Shown here: piece after piece, positions 14,859 through 23,158 of the stretch | Numbering within the stretch: the first letter of the stretch is position 1 | Layout: every line of letters starts with the position of its first letter | Assembly: GCA_964512645.1 (NCBI GenBank) | Contig: CAZEJS010000006.1 | Span: forward strand, 36,027 to 100,026 | Direction of reading: 5' to 3' | From: CAZEJS01 sp964512645 | GTDB taxonomy: Bacteria > Actinomycetota > Geothermincolia > Fen-727 > Anoxymicrobiaceae | DNA length: 64,000 nucleotides | Translations under genes and position numbers: made by a program | Notes under the pieces: model-generated | Told to the model about the DNA's origin: nothing | What the model saw: the letters and a program-made list of their open reading frames with translations, nothing else | Database searches by the model: none

Positions 14859-17621
14859 ATGTTCACAAAGACCACGAACAAACCCGGCTGTGCCGCGCGC
14901 GACCGCGTTTCCAGGAGGAAAAAGGCGCCCATTGCGGCGGCGCTTGCCCTCGCCCTCGCGGCGGCGGTGACCATCGCGGTCGTCCCCGGCGCGCTCGCGG
15001 CGGAAACTCCTGGCGGCAAGGCGGTGAACACCTCGACCAACACCGGCCGCTCCCCGGCGCGGAAAGCGGTGGGCGTCCCCCGAAACGGCATCACCGCTTC
15101 ACCACAGTACGGGTGGACCAACACCGGTATCCCCTCCACCGAGACCATCTACGACTTCGCTTACGACAGCACGCGGAACGTCCTTTATGCGTGCGGAGTG
15201 GAGACCGGTGGGAATATCTGGCGGAACACGAACCCGACGGGAGGGGGAGCCTGGCAGAGCATTGGCGCGCCGGTGGGTTTGGACGCCACCAGGCTCGCGT
15301 TCGACGAGTCCAAGAACGTGCTCTACGCTGCGGGTGACGCCGCGGACGTCTACCGGTGCGACCCCTCGCAGGCGACTCCCACGTGGGTGTCCCTGGGCGG
15401 TCCGGGTGCCAGCGACTGGTTCCCCTGCCTGCTGCTCGACAAGGCGAACAACAAGCTTTACGCCTCATCGTTTGACGGCAATGTCTACGTGAGGAGCAAC
15501 CCGGCCGGTGCGGGGGCATGGACGACCCTTCCCGCCCCGCCGATTGATATGCGAAGCCTGGCTTTTAACTCGAGCGGAAGCATACTCTTCGGTGCGGGCA
15601 ATGACGGGAACGTCTACAAGCTCTCCGGCTCGCCGCCGGCGTGGGCCTCGACCGGCGGGCCCGGTGCGACCAATCCTTGCGTATGGCTCCAGATGGACAC
15701 GGGTCGGGACATCCTCTACGTGAGCTCGTGGGACGGGGGGGTGTACGCCCTGCCGGGCACGACGGGCGCGGGCGCCTGGAAGACCCTCGGTACGCCTTCG
15801 CCTTCGACCGGGGGCGTGTACCAGATAGCCCTGGACCCGGCGTGCGACATCCTCTACGCGGGGACGGATGACGAACACGCCTACAAGAACATAGCCCCCA
15901 GCAGCGGGGGGACCACCTGGATAGACATGGGTGCCCCGCGTTCCGGCGGCCACGAGCACGTGGCCGCGCTGGAACTGGGGAAAGACAGCCGGACGCTGTT
16001 CGCCGGGATAGGGGATTTCAACACGGTCGGCGGCGCCTTCTACACGGGCCTGCCATCGGTGACCGGCGTGACGCCTTCCTCGGCGCAGCGGGGCGCCACC
16101 GGTATTGACGTGGTCATCAAGTGCAGTAACACCGACATCAAGACAGGCGCGGCCGCCCATTTCTCCAGTCCCGACATCAAGGTGAACAGCACCACCAGGA
16201 AAAGCGCGACCGAGGTGACCGCCAATATAGACATCGCCGACGGGGCGACGCTCGGCGCCTGCGACGTCGGGCTCACTTACACCGACTCCGGCTCCGTCGA
16301 GGAGAAGGCCGTCTGTCTTGCGGATGGCTTCACCGTGGAGAAGCCCACTTCCATCTGGTACCTCGCGGAAGGCACCAACGCCTGGGGGTTCTCCACCTAC
16401 ATCACCATCGAAAACCCCCACGCGCGGGGGGTGACCGCGCGGCTCACTTACATGGACCCCAGGGCGGAGAGCGGCTCGGGTGTGGTGGCCAGGCGGGACG
16501 TGAGCCTGCCCGCCCTGTCCCAGACCACCGTAAGCTCGATGTCAGACATCGGAGAGGTGGACTTCTCTACGGAAGTGGAGTGCCTTGAAGGGAAGAAGAT
16601 AGCGGTGGACCGCACCATGTTCTGGACCGGGCCGGGCGCCGCCTCCCCCGAGGGGCACAGCTCTATCGGCACCACGGCGCCCTCCAGGACCTGGTACCTG
16701 CCCGAGGGTTCTTCCGAATGGGAGTTCGAGACCTGGACGCTGGTACAGAACCCCGGTGATGCCGATGCTTCCATCACCCTCACCTACATGACCGAGGACC
16801 AGGGTCCGATCCCGGTGAAGAAGAAGATACCCGCGCACTCCCGGGCCACCTTCTCGATGGGGCAGGATATCGGGAAACACGACGCTTCGATCAAGATAGA
16901 ATCCGACGTCCCGGTGATAGCCGAGCGCTCGCAGTACAGGAACGACCGCAGGGAAGGTTCCTGCTCCATCGGCGCCGCGGAGCCCTCCGCCGACTGTTAC
17001 CTCGCCGAGGGCACGACGGCGTGGGGGTTCACGACCTACGTGCTGGTGCAGAACCCCAACCGCTCCGAGGTGGAAGTGGACATAACGTACATGACCCCGG
17101 ACGGTCCCTGGGCCCAGCCGTCGTTCAAGATGCCGGCGAACTCGAGAAAGACCGTGAGAGTGAACGACCTGGGGCCCGTCGCCAGCACGGACCTCTCGAT
17201 CCATGTGCACGGCTCGAAGCCGATAGTGGCCGAGCGCGCGATGTACTGGGACAACGGGACCGGCGAAGCCTGCCACGCTTCAATCGGGCTCCCCTCGCCT
17301 GCCATGACGTTCCTGCTCCCCGACGGTCAGACAAGCGAGGGCCGTGAGACCTGGACGCTGGTGCAGAACCCCAACGGTACGCCCGTTCAGGTAACCCTCA
17401 CCTACCTGAGGGCCGGGGGAGGCAAGCCGGTGGTGAAGACCGAGACCATCGGCGCCAACTCCCGCAAGACGTTCAACATGGCCGAACACTCCGGGATAGA
17501 GGGCAGGGCCTCCGTGGTAGTGGCGGCGAAGCCCGGCACCAGGCCGATCATGGCCGAGCGCGCCATGTACTGGAACGGCCGGGGGGCCGGCATCGGCACG
17601 ATCGGGGGACGGTCGGAGTAG
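14859..17621 (+). CDS. secreted surface protein: beta-propeller-like repeats, IPT/TIG-like domain, four ~105-residue surface repeats
   Basis: 920 residues; ATG preceded by AGGGGGATGAAGC. A Sec signal peptide ends near PGALA-AE (~residue 48). Residues ~75-395 hold six or seven blades with the motif LAFD-x5-LY-x-(A/S)-x-x-(D/G)-x-(D/N)-V-Y, a WD/Kelch-like propeller. Residues ~397-495 (SVTGVTPSSAQRGATGIDV) look like an IPT/TIG immunoglobulin-like domain. Residues ~497-919 are four copies of the surface repeat (YLAEGTNAWGFSTYITIENP, YLPEGSSEWEFETWTLVQNP, YLAEGTTAWGFTTYVLVQNP, LLPDGQTSEGRETWTLVQNP), each closing with AERxMYW. There is no sortase motif or C-terminal anchor. Extracellular binding is inferred from architecture only. 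Confidence 0.85.
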   Translation: MFTKTTNKPGCAARDRVSRRKKAPIAAALALALAAAVTIAVVPGALAAETPGGKAVNTSTNTGRSPARKAVGVPRNGITASPQYGWTNTGIPSTETIYDFAYDSTRNVLYACGVETGGNIWRNTNPTGGGAWQSIGAPVGLDATRLAFDESKNVLYAAGDAADVYRCDPSQATPTWVSLGGPGASDWFPCLLLDKANNKLYASSFDGNVYVRSNPAGAGAWTTLPAPPIDMRSLAFNSSGSILFGAGNDGNVYKLSGSPPAWASTGGPGATNPCVWLQMDTGRDILYVSSWDGGVYALPGTTGAGAWKTLGTPSPSTGGVYQIALDPACDILYAGTDDEHAYKNIAPSSGGTTWIDMGAPRSGGHEHVAALELGKDSRTLFAGIGDFNTVGGAFYTGLPSVTGVTPSSAQRGATGIDVVIKCSNTDIKTGAAAHFSSPDIKVNSTTRKSATEVTANIDIADGATLGACDVGLTYTDSGSVEEKAVCLADGFTVEKPTSIWYLAEGTNAWGFSTYITIENPHARGVTARLTYMDPRAESGSGVVARRDVSLPALSQTTVSSMSDIGEVDFSTEVECLEGKKIAVDRTMFWTGPGAASPEGHSSIGTTAPSRTWYLPEGSSEWEFETWTLVQNPGDADASITLTYMTEDQGPIPVKKKIPAHSRATFSMGQDIGKHDASIKIESDVPVIAERSQYRNDRREGSCSIGAAEPSADCYLAEGTTAWGFTTYVLVQNPNRSEVEVDITYMTPDGPWAQPSFKMPANSRKTVRVNDLGPVASTDLSIHVHGSKPIVAERAMYWDNGTGEACHASIGLPSPAMTFLLPDGQTSEGRETWTLVQNPNGTPVQVTLTYLRAGGGKPVVKTETIGANSRKTFNMAEHSGIEGRASVVVAAKPGTRPIMAERAMYWNGRGAGIGTIGGRSE

Positions 17622-17645
17622 GGATCAAGAGTCCAGGCACGCCGG

Positions 17646-17669
17646 GCGCCCGCTCCGACGAGCGGGCGC
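17646..17669 (+). terminator. perfect hairpin after the surface gene
   Basis: GCGCCCGCTC and GAGCGGGCGC form a perfect 10-bp stem around loop CGAC, 25 bases after the stop codon. No T-run follows, so it would be a GC-rich hairpin terminator or a 3'-end stabiliser. Confidence 0.5.
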
Positions 17670-17810
17670 ACGGCATGCCGGTCGAGTCCTGCGGGACGGG
17701 AGGGACCCGGGCGGGCCGTCGGGAGGGGGTGGAAGCCGGGGAAGATGAGGATCATAAGAAATAGCGAAGTGGCGTGCTCGATTTGCGCCAGAAACCTTGG
17801 TCTCATTTGC

Positions 17811-17854
17811 CCGAGCGGGTGTAGCTCAGCCGGCAGAGCGTCAGCTTCCCAAGC
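17811..17854 (+). repeat. truncated duplicate of tRNA-Gly (5' half), possible attachment-site remnant
   Basis: 44 bases identical to 14427-14470: 4 bases of 5' flank plus tRNA positions 1-40, through the anticodon loop and the first bases of the 3' anticodon strand. Identity stops abruptly at 17855, where lower-GC DNA leading to the CRISPR locus starts. The flank upstream lacks the TTGCGG/TATAAT promoter, so it should not be expressed as a tRNA. It cannot fold as a tRNA because the T-arm and 3' acceptor strand are absent. Confidence 0.85.
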
Positions 17855-18305
17855 CTATTCCTTGGTTTCCACAGAAGTTCGAATAAATTGGTAAGGGCTA
17901 AAAGGGCTAATATCAGCTTTGATGATGCGGTATTCTGTGCCCCGCCGTGTTCACACCAGATAACTCTCTGACCACGACTTGGAGTTACTTACGGGACTAT
18001 ATCGGGACGGAAATGGGGTATTTCGGCCCAATATAGACTGCGGAGGCTGACCCGATGGACAGCTTCGATAAGTCCGGCGGCCCCCTCGTCCTATCGTCGC
18101 GAATGCTCCCAGCTCTGGGAATAGTGTTGGGCTCGTCGCAACTGCCTGCTACGATGATTTCTGGAGGGGCTAATAGTTACGGCGGACCGGCATCAGCCTC
18201 GATCCTGCGGTGGCGTTTCGAGCCAATGGGCTCGGGTCAGATGTGAGGCGGTACAACTTGGAAGAAGAGGAAGACTGAGAAGACACGTCGTCTGCGAAAT
18301 ACCCT
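17855..18305. other. 451-base lower-GC spacer before the CRISPR trailer end, no gene recognised
   Basis: Base composition shifts from the GC-rich neighbours. One 63-codon plus-strand frame (18055-18246) has a weak GGAGG upstream but no recognisable features, and I do not call it. The stretch could be the remains of an inserted element or the decayed trailer side of the array. Confidence 0.5.
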
Positions 18306-20999
18306 CCAGCTCTGGGTCAACGGGTTTTCACCCGTGGATACACTCCGGATCGGTCAACTACCGAGAGCACGTCGGCATGGCTTCAATTGGGCCACGGGTT
18401 TTCACCCGTGGATACGACCTCGGCGCCGGGCTCGCAGTCTGCCAGCAGCAAATAGCTTCAATTGGGCCACGGGTTTTCACCCGTGGATACCGACGATGGA
18501 CGCTGCAGTGGAGACTTCCATGATCTTGGCTTCAATTGGGCCACGGGTTTTCACCCGTGGATACCTTTATCTCCAGTGTCAAAGTTGCCCTCGAAAGAGA
18601 TGCTTCAATTGGGCCACGGGTTTTCACCCGTGGATACGCCCAAGACGATCCCAACCATACGGTTGTTATTCTAGTGCTTCAATTGGGCCACGGGTTTTCA
18701 CCCGTGGATACTCCTCCGATGTCAGCATCTCCCCGGTGTGCCAATCGCTGCTTCAATTGGGCCACGGGTTTTCACCCGTGGATACAAAGCGCGGCGCAGA
18801 AACGCACTGAGAGGAGGGTGGTTTGCTTCAATTGGGCCACGGGTTTTCACCCGTGGATACGTAGTAAGTCTCCTTTTCGTCCACGCCGGTGACGAAGCTT
18901 CAATTGGGCCACGGGTTTTCACCCGTGGATACCACACCGTACTCGACCCGGTGTTCGTCACCTTTACCCTGCTTCAATTGGGCCACGGGTTTTCACCCGT
19001 GGATACTGCCGTTGCGGATGCCATAGCGTATCCAATCTCCGGTGGCTTCAATTGGGCCACGGGTTTTCACCCGTGGATACCGGGGACATGCGCTCACTGC
19101 TGCAAGCCATTCGCTCGAGAGCTTCAATTGGGCCACGGGTTTTCACCCGTGGATACTCGTATAAAGAGGGGGTGGCAAGATGTTACGGTGCTGGAGCTTC
19201 AATTGGGCCACGGGTTTTCACCCGTGGATACCAGACGAACAGTGTCTCCATGCAGACGTACAACATGTGGCTTCAATTGGGCCACGGGTTTTCACCCGTG
19301 GATACCGCGGAGTTTGTGGTAGACGTCGACCACAAGGTCTATTGCTTCAATTGGGCCACGGGTTTTCACCCGTGGATACCTGAACGAGAGGGTTCAGGCT
19401 GAAATCGGACTCATCACGCTTCAATTGGGCCACGGGTTTTCACCCGTGGATACCGGGGACTGTAAGCACCGCGGCCCGGTCAAGGTCTTCGGCTTCAATT
19501 GGGCCACGGGTTTTCACCCGTGGATACGGTGTGCTTCCCTCTCCAGTGCGCGTAGGCGTGCGGGGGGCTTCAATTGGGCCACGGGTTTTCACCCGTGGAT
19601 ACACCCGCAACCTTGCGGCGTCGATAGGCCTGAGCGAGCAGCTTCAATTGGGCCACGGGTTTTCACCCGTGGATACCTCGAACATCATCAGGCCGATACG
19701 CCTGCCCAGTTCCGTGCTTCAATTGGGCCACGGGTTTTCACCCGTGGATACCCCGCAACCTTGCGGCGTCGATAGGCTTGAACGAGCAGCTTCAATTGGG
19801 CCACGGGTTTTCACCCGTGGATACTTCAGCGGAGGGACTGATGGCTTCTAGTAGGCCAGACTGGCTTCAATTGGGCCACGGGTTTTCACCCGTGGATACA
19901 GATGGTACTTGAGCCCGACTTCAGTGCGGTCGTCGAGCGCTTCAATTGGGCCACGGGTTTTCACCCGTGGATACTGCCTCCGTGACGATTCCCGCTGTGG
20001 ACTACAGCGAGCTTCAATTGGGCCACGGGTTTTCACCCGTGGATACCTTACAACCCGGCGGTGCTTGAAGAAGGATTGCACATTGCTTCAATTGGGCCAC
20101 GGGTTTTCACCCGTGGATACACGAATGCCTCTTCCTCGCACGCCCCGACGCGCTTTGCGCTTCAATTGGGCCACGGGTTTTCACCCGTGGATACGAAGGG
20201 CTACGAGGAGCGCATGGCCGAGATAGACCGTCTGCTTCAATTGGGCCACGGGTTTTCACCCGTGGATACTCGCTCCCGACAACCTTGAACGCTACCTGCT
20301 GCTGCTGGCTTCAATTGGGCCACGGGTTTTCACCCGTGGATACGCCCCGAATCGTGTACTTGTTTACAACCCTGCCTATTTGGCTTCAATTGGGCCACGG
20401 GTTTTCACCCGTGGATACTTGCTCTTGAGCCTCCTGCTACCGACGGGGACGGGATGGCTTCAATTGGGCCACGGGTTTTCACCCGTGGATACTTGTTTTC
20501 CTCCTAGGCTATCTCCTGATCCCATTTCCGCTTCAATTGGGCCACGGGTTTTCACCCGTGGATACTCTCTTCCCGCCGCCCCTACAACTGGCCCGCTTTC
20601 TCGGCTTCAATTGGGCCACGGGTTTTCACCCGTGGATACTCCTGTGGCGGTTCATGTACTCGCCGTACGCCTGGATTAGCTTCAATTGGGCCACGGGTTT
20701 TCACCCGTGGATACGCAGTTGTGTTTTTTCAGCACCTCCGCGTACAGAGCACGGCTTCAATTGGGCCACGGGTTTTCACCCGTGGATACTAGGTGGCGAA
20801 TTCGATAGACTGCTGTTCGATATTGCTGCTTCAATTGGGCCACGGGTTTTCACCCGTGGATACNNNNNNNNNNNNNNNNNNNNNNNNNNNNNNNNNNNNN
20901 NNNNNNNNNNNNNNNNNNNNNNNNNNNNNNNNNNNNNNNNNNNNNNNNNNNNNNNNNNNNNNNGCTTCAATTGGGCCACGGGTTTTCACCCGTGGATAC
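18306..20999 (-). CRISPR. type I-G CRISPR array, 36 repeats visible, interrupted by a sequence gap
   Basis: 35 perfect 36-nt repeats (first perfect copy 18380-18415, last 20964-20999) and one degenerate copy at 18306-18341. The 34 complete visible spacers are 36-40 nt, mostly 38. Read on the minus strand the repeat begins GTATCC, contains the palindrome CCACGGGT-GAAA-ACCCGTGG and ends ATTGAAGC, the usual 3' end of type I repeats. The degenerate copy has lost its minus-strand 3' part, which marks the trailer. The leader is therefore on the right (21000-21187), next to cas2, and new spacers enter there. Spacers 19603-19640 and 19752-19788 are near duplicates. Confidence 0.97.
20864..20963. other. 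assembly gap (100 N) inside the CRISPR array
   Basis: Exactly 100 N between the repeat ending at 20863 and the repeat starting at 20964. A round 100 is a convention for unknown length, so the number of spacers lost here, which would be among the newest, is not known. Confidence 0.95.
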
Positions 21000-21187
21000 C
21001 GCACCCTTCAAATAGCGCTGAACGAAGCCGTTCTGCGACTGTATTTTCGAGAGGTACACTTCTCGTTGTCAAGGTACACATTGTTTCTGGTGGTGCGCTG
21101 TAGAAAAACCTTTCACAGCGCCTTATTCGAGCTTCGAGACGTCTCGCTTTCTTGTTCGTCGCTGGACCTCTCGCAGCACTTAAAAGC
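21000..21187 (-). promoter_or_regulatory. CRISPR leader
   Basis: 188 bases between the cas2 stop and the first (leader-proximal) repeat. It is AT-richer than the genome average and has no open frame of note. It contains the promoter at 21043-21072, two direct copies of GGTACAC (21053-21059 and 21073-21079, 20 bases apart) and an inverted repeat CGAGA/TCTCG (21048-21052, 21061-21065). Position next to cas2 and the opposite, degenerate trailer define it as the leader. Confidence 0.75.
21043..21072 (-). promoter_or_regulatory. pre-crRNA promoter
   Basis: On the minus strand a perfect -35 TTGACA (plus positions 21072-21067), an 18-base spacer and -10 GAAAAT (21048-21043). Predicted start of transcription is near 21035, about 35 bases before the first repeat, as expected for a leader promoter driving the array. 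Confidence 0.55.
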
Positions 21188-21478
21188 TTAGATAACCACG
21201 CAGTGTCTTCTCTGCACCGACAGGGTCGTTCCCAAGAACTCCAGCGCTTCCATGCCCCTGCCTTTTTCAGGTCCTATGCGTGCAAGCATGAACCTGTCCT
21301 CCCGCTGGTTGAGCACATCTTTTACCTTCGATACCATGACTAACTTCTCCTCAGGGGAAAGAACGCAAATGAATACCGAGTATTGCAGCGGGTCTCCGTA
21401 ACCCTTCATGGTTCTGAACATGCGTCTCAGGCGTTTCGGTTCCGCCACGTCGTAGAAAGCCAGATATACGGACCTCAT
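21188..21478 (-). CDS. cas2: CRISPR-associated endonuclease Cas2
   Basis: 96 residues, the normal Cas2 length. A ferredoxin-like fold opens with SVYLAFYDVAEPKRLRRMF, with the conserved Asp10 at the end of strand 1; GDPLQYSVFICVLS forms strands 2 and 3. Cas2 dimers bridge two Cas1 dimers in the spacer-integration complex. ATG 21478 has GAGGTGA upstream and lies 3 bases after the cas4-cas1 stop, so it is the last gene of the cas operon before the leader. Confidence 0.95.
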   Translation of the reverse strand: MRSVYLAFYDVAEPKRLRRMFRTMKGYGDPLQYSVFICVLSPEEKLVMVSKVKDVLNQREDRFMLARIGPEKGRGMEALEFLGTTLSVQRRHCVVI

Positions 21479-21481
21479 CGG

Positions 21482-23131
21482 TCACCTCGTGCAGAATGGC
21501 TGGTAAGTTGCAACTTCCTGGGTGAACACCCTCCCGAGCAAGCGGGCCTGAACCTCCATTATACGCCGGTAACTGATCGTATATCCGAACAAGGGATGTG
21601 TAATAAGCGTATCCATTCTTCTTTCATACGCCGCTATGATGCGCTTTCGGGCCGTTTTCGACATTGCAACACTACCCAGCTTTTCGATGAAGTCGTTGCT
21701 TCCGACCTCCTGGTTGTTTATGACGCCAAGCACGACAGAATCCCCTACGAGCGGACGGAACTCCTCGGCGAGGTCCAACGCGAGCGCGGGTTTTCCATAC
21801 TTCGGCTGGTGATATATCCCGAGGTAAGGGTCCAGGCCAATCGCGCTGAGGGTCACGGTGAGATCTTTCACCAGCATCGCATATACGAAGGATAAAAGAG
21901 CGTTCACCGGATCCCTGGGCGGGCGCCTGTTGCGGTTCGTGAAGTCGAATCTTACTCCACCACGGGCACCCTTCAGGAGGCTTGAAAAGACGGAGTAGTA
22001 AACCCGGGCGGCGTTACCCTCGATGCCCAGCAGTTCTTCGGGGCTCGATGCCCTGGTTGCCCTGTTAGAAAGACCTGCCAGTTCTTTCAGAATACCTACA
22101 GGCTTCTCCGGGTGGTTGCGTCTAACGATAGTCCTCGCATTCCTGATTTTTCCATGAACGATTTGCCTGGCTATTTCAAGAGATCTGTCAGGGTCCTGGT
22201 GTGTCGTGAACTGCGCAATTCGAAGAATAACGTTCTTGTGGTGGTGGCCCTGGGTCGTGCCATAGAACCAGCCACCGGAGGAGAAATAGCAAGTGGAGAT
22301 TCCCCTGAAGCACAGTTCTCTCAGCACCTGGGTTGAAACCTGGACGTTGCCGAAAAGGCAAAGTTGAGAGACTTCCATCAACCGGACCTCGTCTATCTTC
22401 TTGCGGTCGGCCCCGGCTTTGAACACCAGGAGGTCTCCGTCTTTGCCGACAAACGCCCCCTGCTCCGTTACGTAAACGGGAAGAGAATCATCTCTGGCTG
22501 GAACCAGGCGACGGATTTGCCTTTCGTCAGCCTCTTCAGCACCGGAAAGGAGGTTGGTCTCGTCAGGCAGGCAGATGCCTGCCAGCGAGCAACCAAGGCA
22601 CTTGGGGCTGTTCTCAAGAGGTGGCGGAACTTCCCCGGCGGCGGCACGTTCGCGAAATTCGTCTATGAATCCAAGCGTTTTCCGGACCAGTGAGTCTTCG
22701 ACGGGGACCTCTACGCGTTTCTTTGAATCAACGTAATACAGATATCCCTTGTCGCAGCAGTAGCCGTTTTTGCGGAGAAGGAGCGCGTAAGCGCAGACCT
22801 GTACGCGCTCGGGTTCATGGGAACCCCCGGGAACGTCGGGCACTTTCCCCCTCTTGTACTCCACGGGAGAAAAGAAACCGTCTTTCCCCTCAACAACGTC
22901 TATCTTTCCACTCAGCCCCAGCGACTCATCGGCAAGGTAGACGGCTCTGCCTTCTGTTCCTTCACCCTCGATCACTGTCGGCGCGCCAGTTGCCCTGTCA
23001 ACCTGTTTATGCTTAATGGCGCCGTCCAGAGTGAAATAATTGTCTTGGAACTCAGCCTCGACCCATTCCAGGTATCCAAGGCGGGGGCAGTAGACGAATT
23101 CGTTCAAGTAGCGAACAGGCAAGTATTCCAT
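21482..23131 (-). CDS. cas4-cas1: Cas4-Cas1 fusion, spacer acquisition
   Basis: 549 residues. The Cas4 part (1-~200) is a RecB-like nuclease with Asp78 (GKIDVV), Glu91/Lys93 (VEYKRG), a Q-motif region (ERVQVCAYALLL) and four Cys ligands for an Fe-S cluster (Cys15, Cys178, Cys181, Cys187). The Cas1 part (~205-549) has metal ligands Glu371 (GIEGNAARVYY), His441 (GIYHQPKYG) and Glu456 in LDLAEEFRP. The fused form is typical of type I-G systems such as that of Geobacter sulfurreducens, where Cas4 trims prespacers and selects PAM and orientation. ATG 23131 is supported by GGGAG. All key residues are present, so adaptation is predicted to be active. Confidence 0.95.
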   Translation of the reverse strand: MEYLPVRYLNEFVYCPRLGYLEWVEAEFQDNYFTLDGAIKHKQVDRATGAPTVIEGEGTEGRAVYLADESLGLSGKIDVVEGKDGFFSPVEYKRGKVPDVPGGSHEPERVQVCAYALLLRKNGYCCDKGYLYYVDSKKRVEVPVEDSLVRKTLGFIDEFRERAAAGEVPPPLENSPKCLGCSLAGICLPDETNLLSGAEEADERQIRRLVPARDDSLPVYVTEQGAFVGKDGDLLVFKAGADRKKIDEVRLMEVSQLCLFGNVQVSTQVLRELCFRGISTCYFSSGGWFYGTTQGHHHKNVILRIAQFTTHQDPDRSLEIARQIVHGKIRNARTIVRRNHPEKPVGILKELAGLSNRATRASSPEELLGIEGNAARVYYSVFSSLLKGARGGVRFDFTNRNRRPPRDPVNALLSFVYAMLVKDLTVTLSAIGLDPYLGIYHQPKYGKPALALDLAEEFRPLVGDSVVLGVINNQEVGSNDFIEKLGSVAMSKTARKRIIAAYERRMDTLITHPLFGYTISYRRIMEVQARLLGRVFTQEVATYQPFCTR

Positions 23132-23158
23132 CGCTTGCTCCCGAATACGGCTCTCCTC

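Noticed and set aside
17811..17854. Second tRNA gene
   Set aside because: Only the first 40 bases of tRNA-Gly are present; no T-arm, no 3' acceptor strand and no promoter.
18055..18246. 63-codon frame in the spacer before the array
   Set aside because: Weak ribosome site, no recognisable domain, adjacent to the degenerating trailer; evidence too thin to call a gene.
18334..21191. Many plus- and minus-strand reading frames with recurring peptides such as ASIGPRVFTRGY, FNWATGFHPWIP and YPRVKTRGPIEA
   Set aside because: These are the CRISPR repeat translated in different frames; the repeat has no stop codons, so the frames run through the array. Not proteins.
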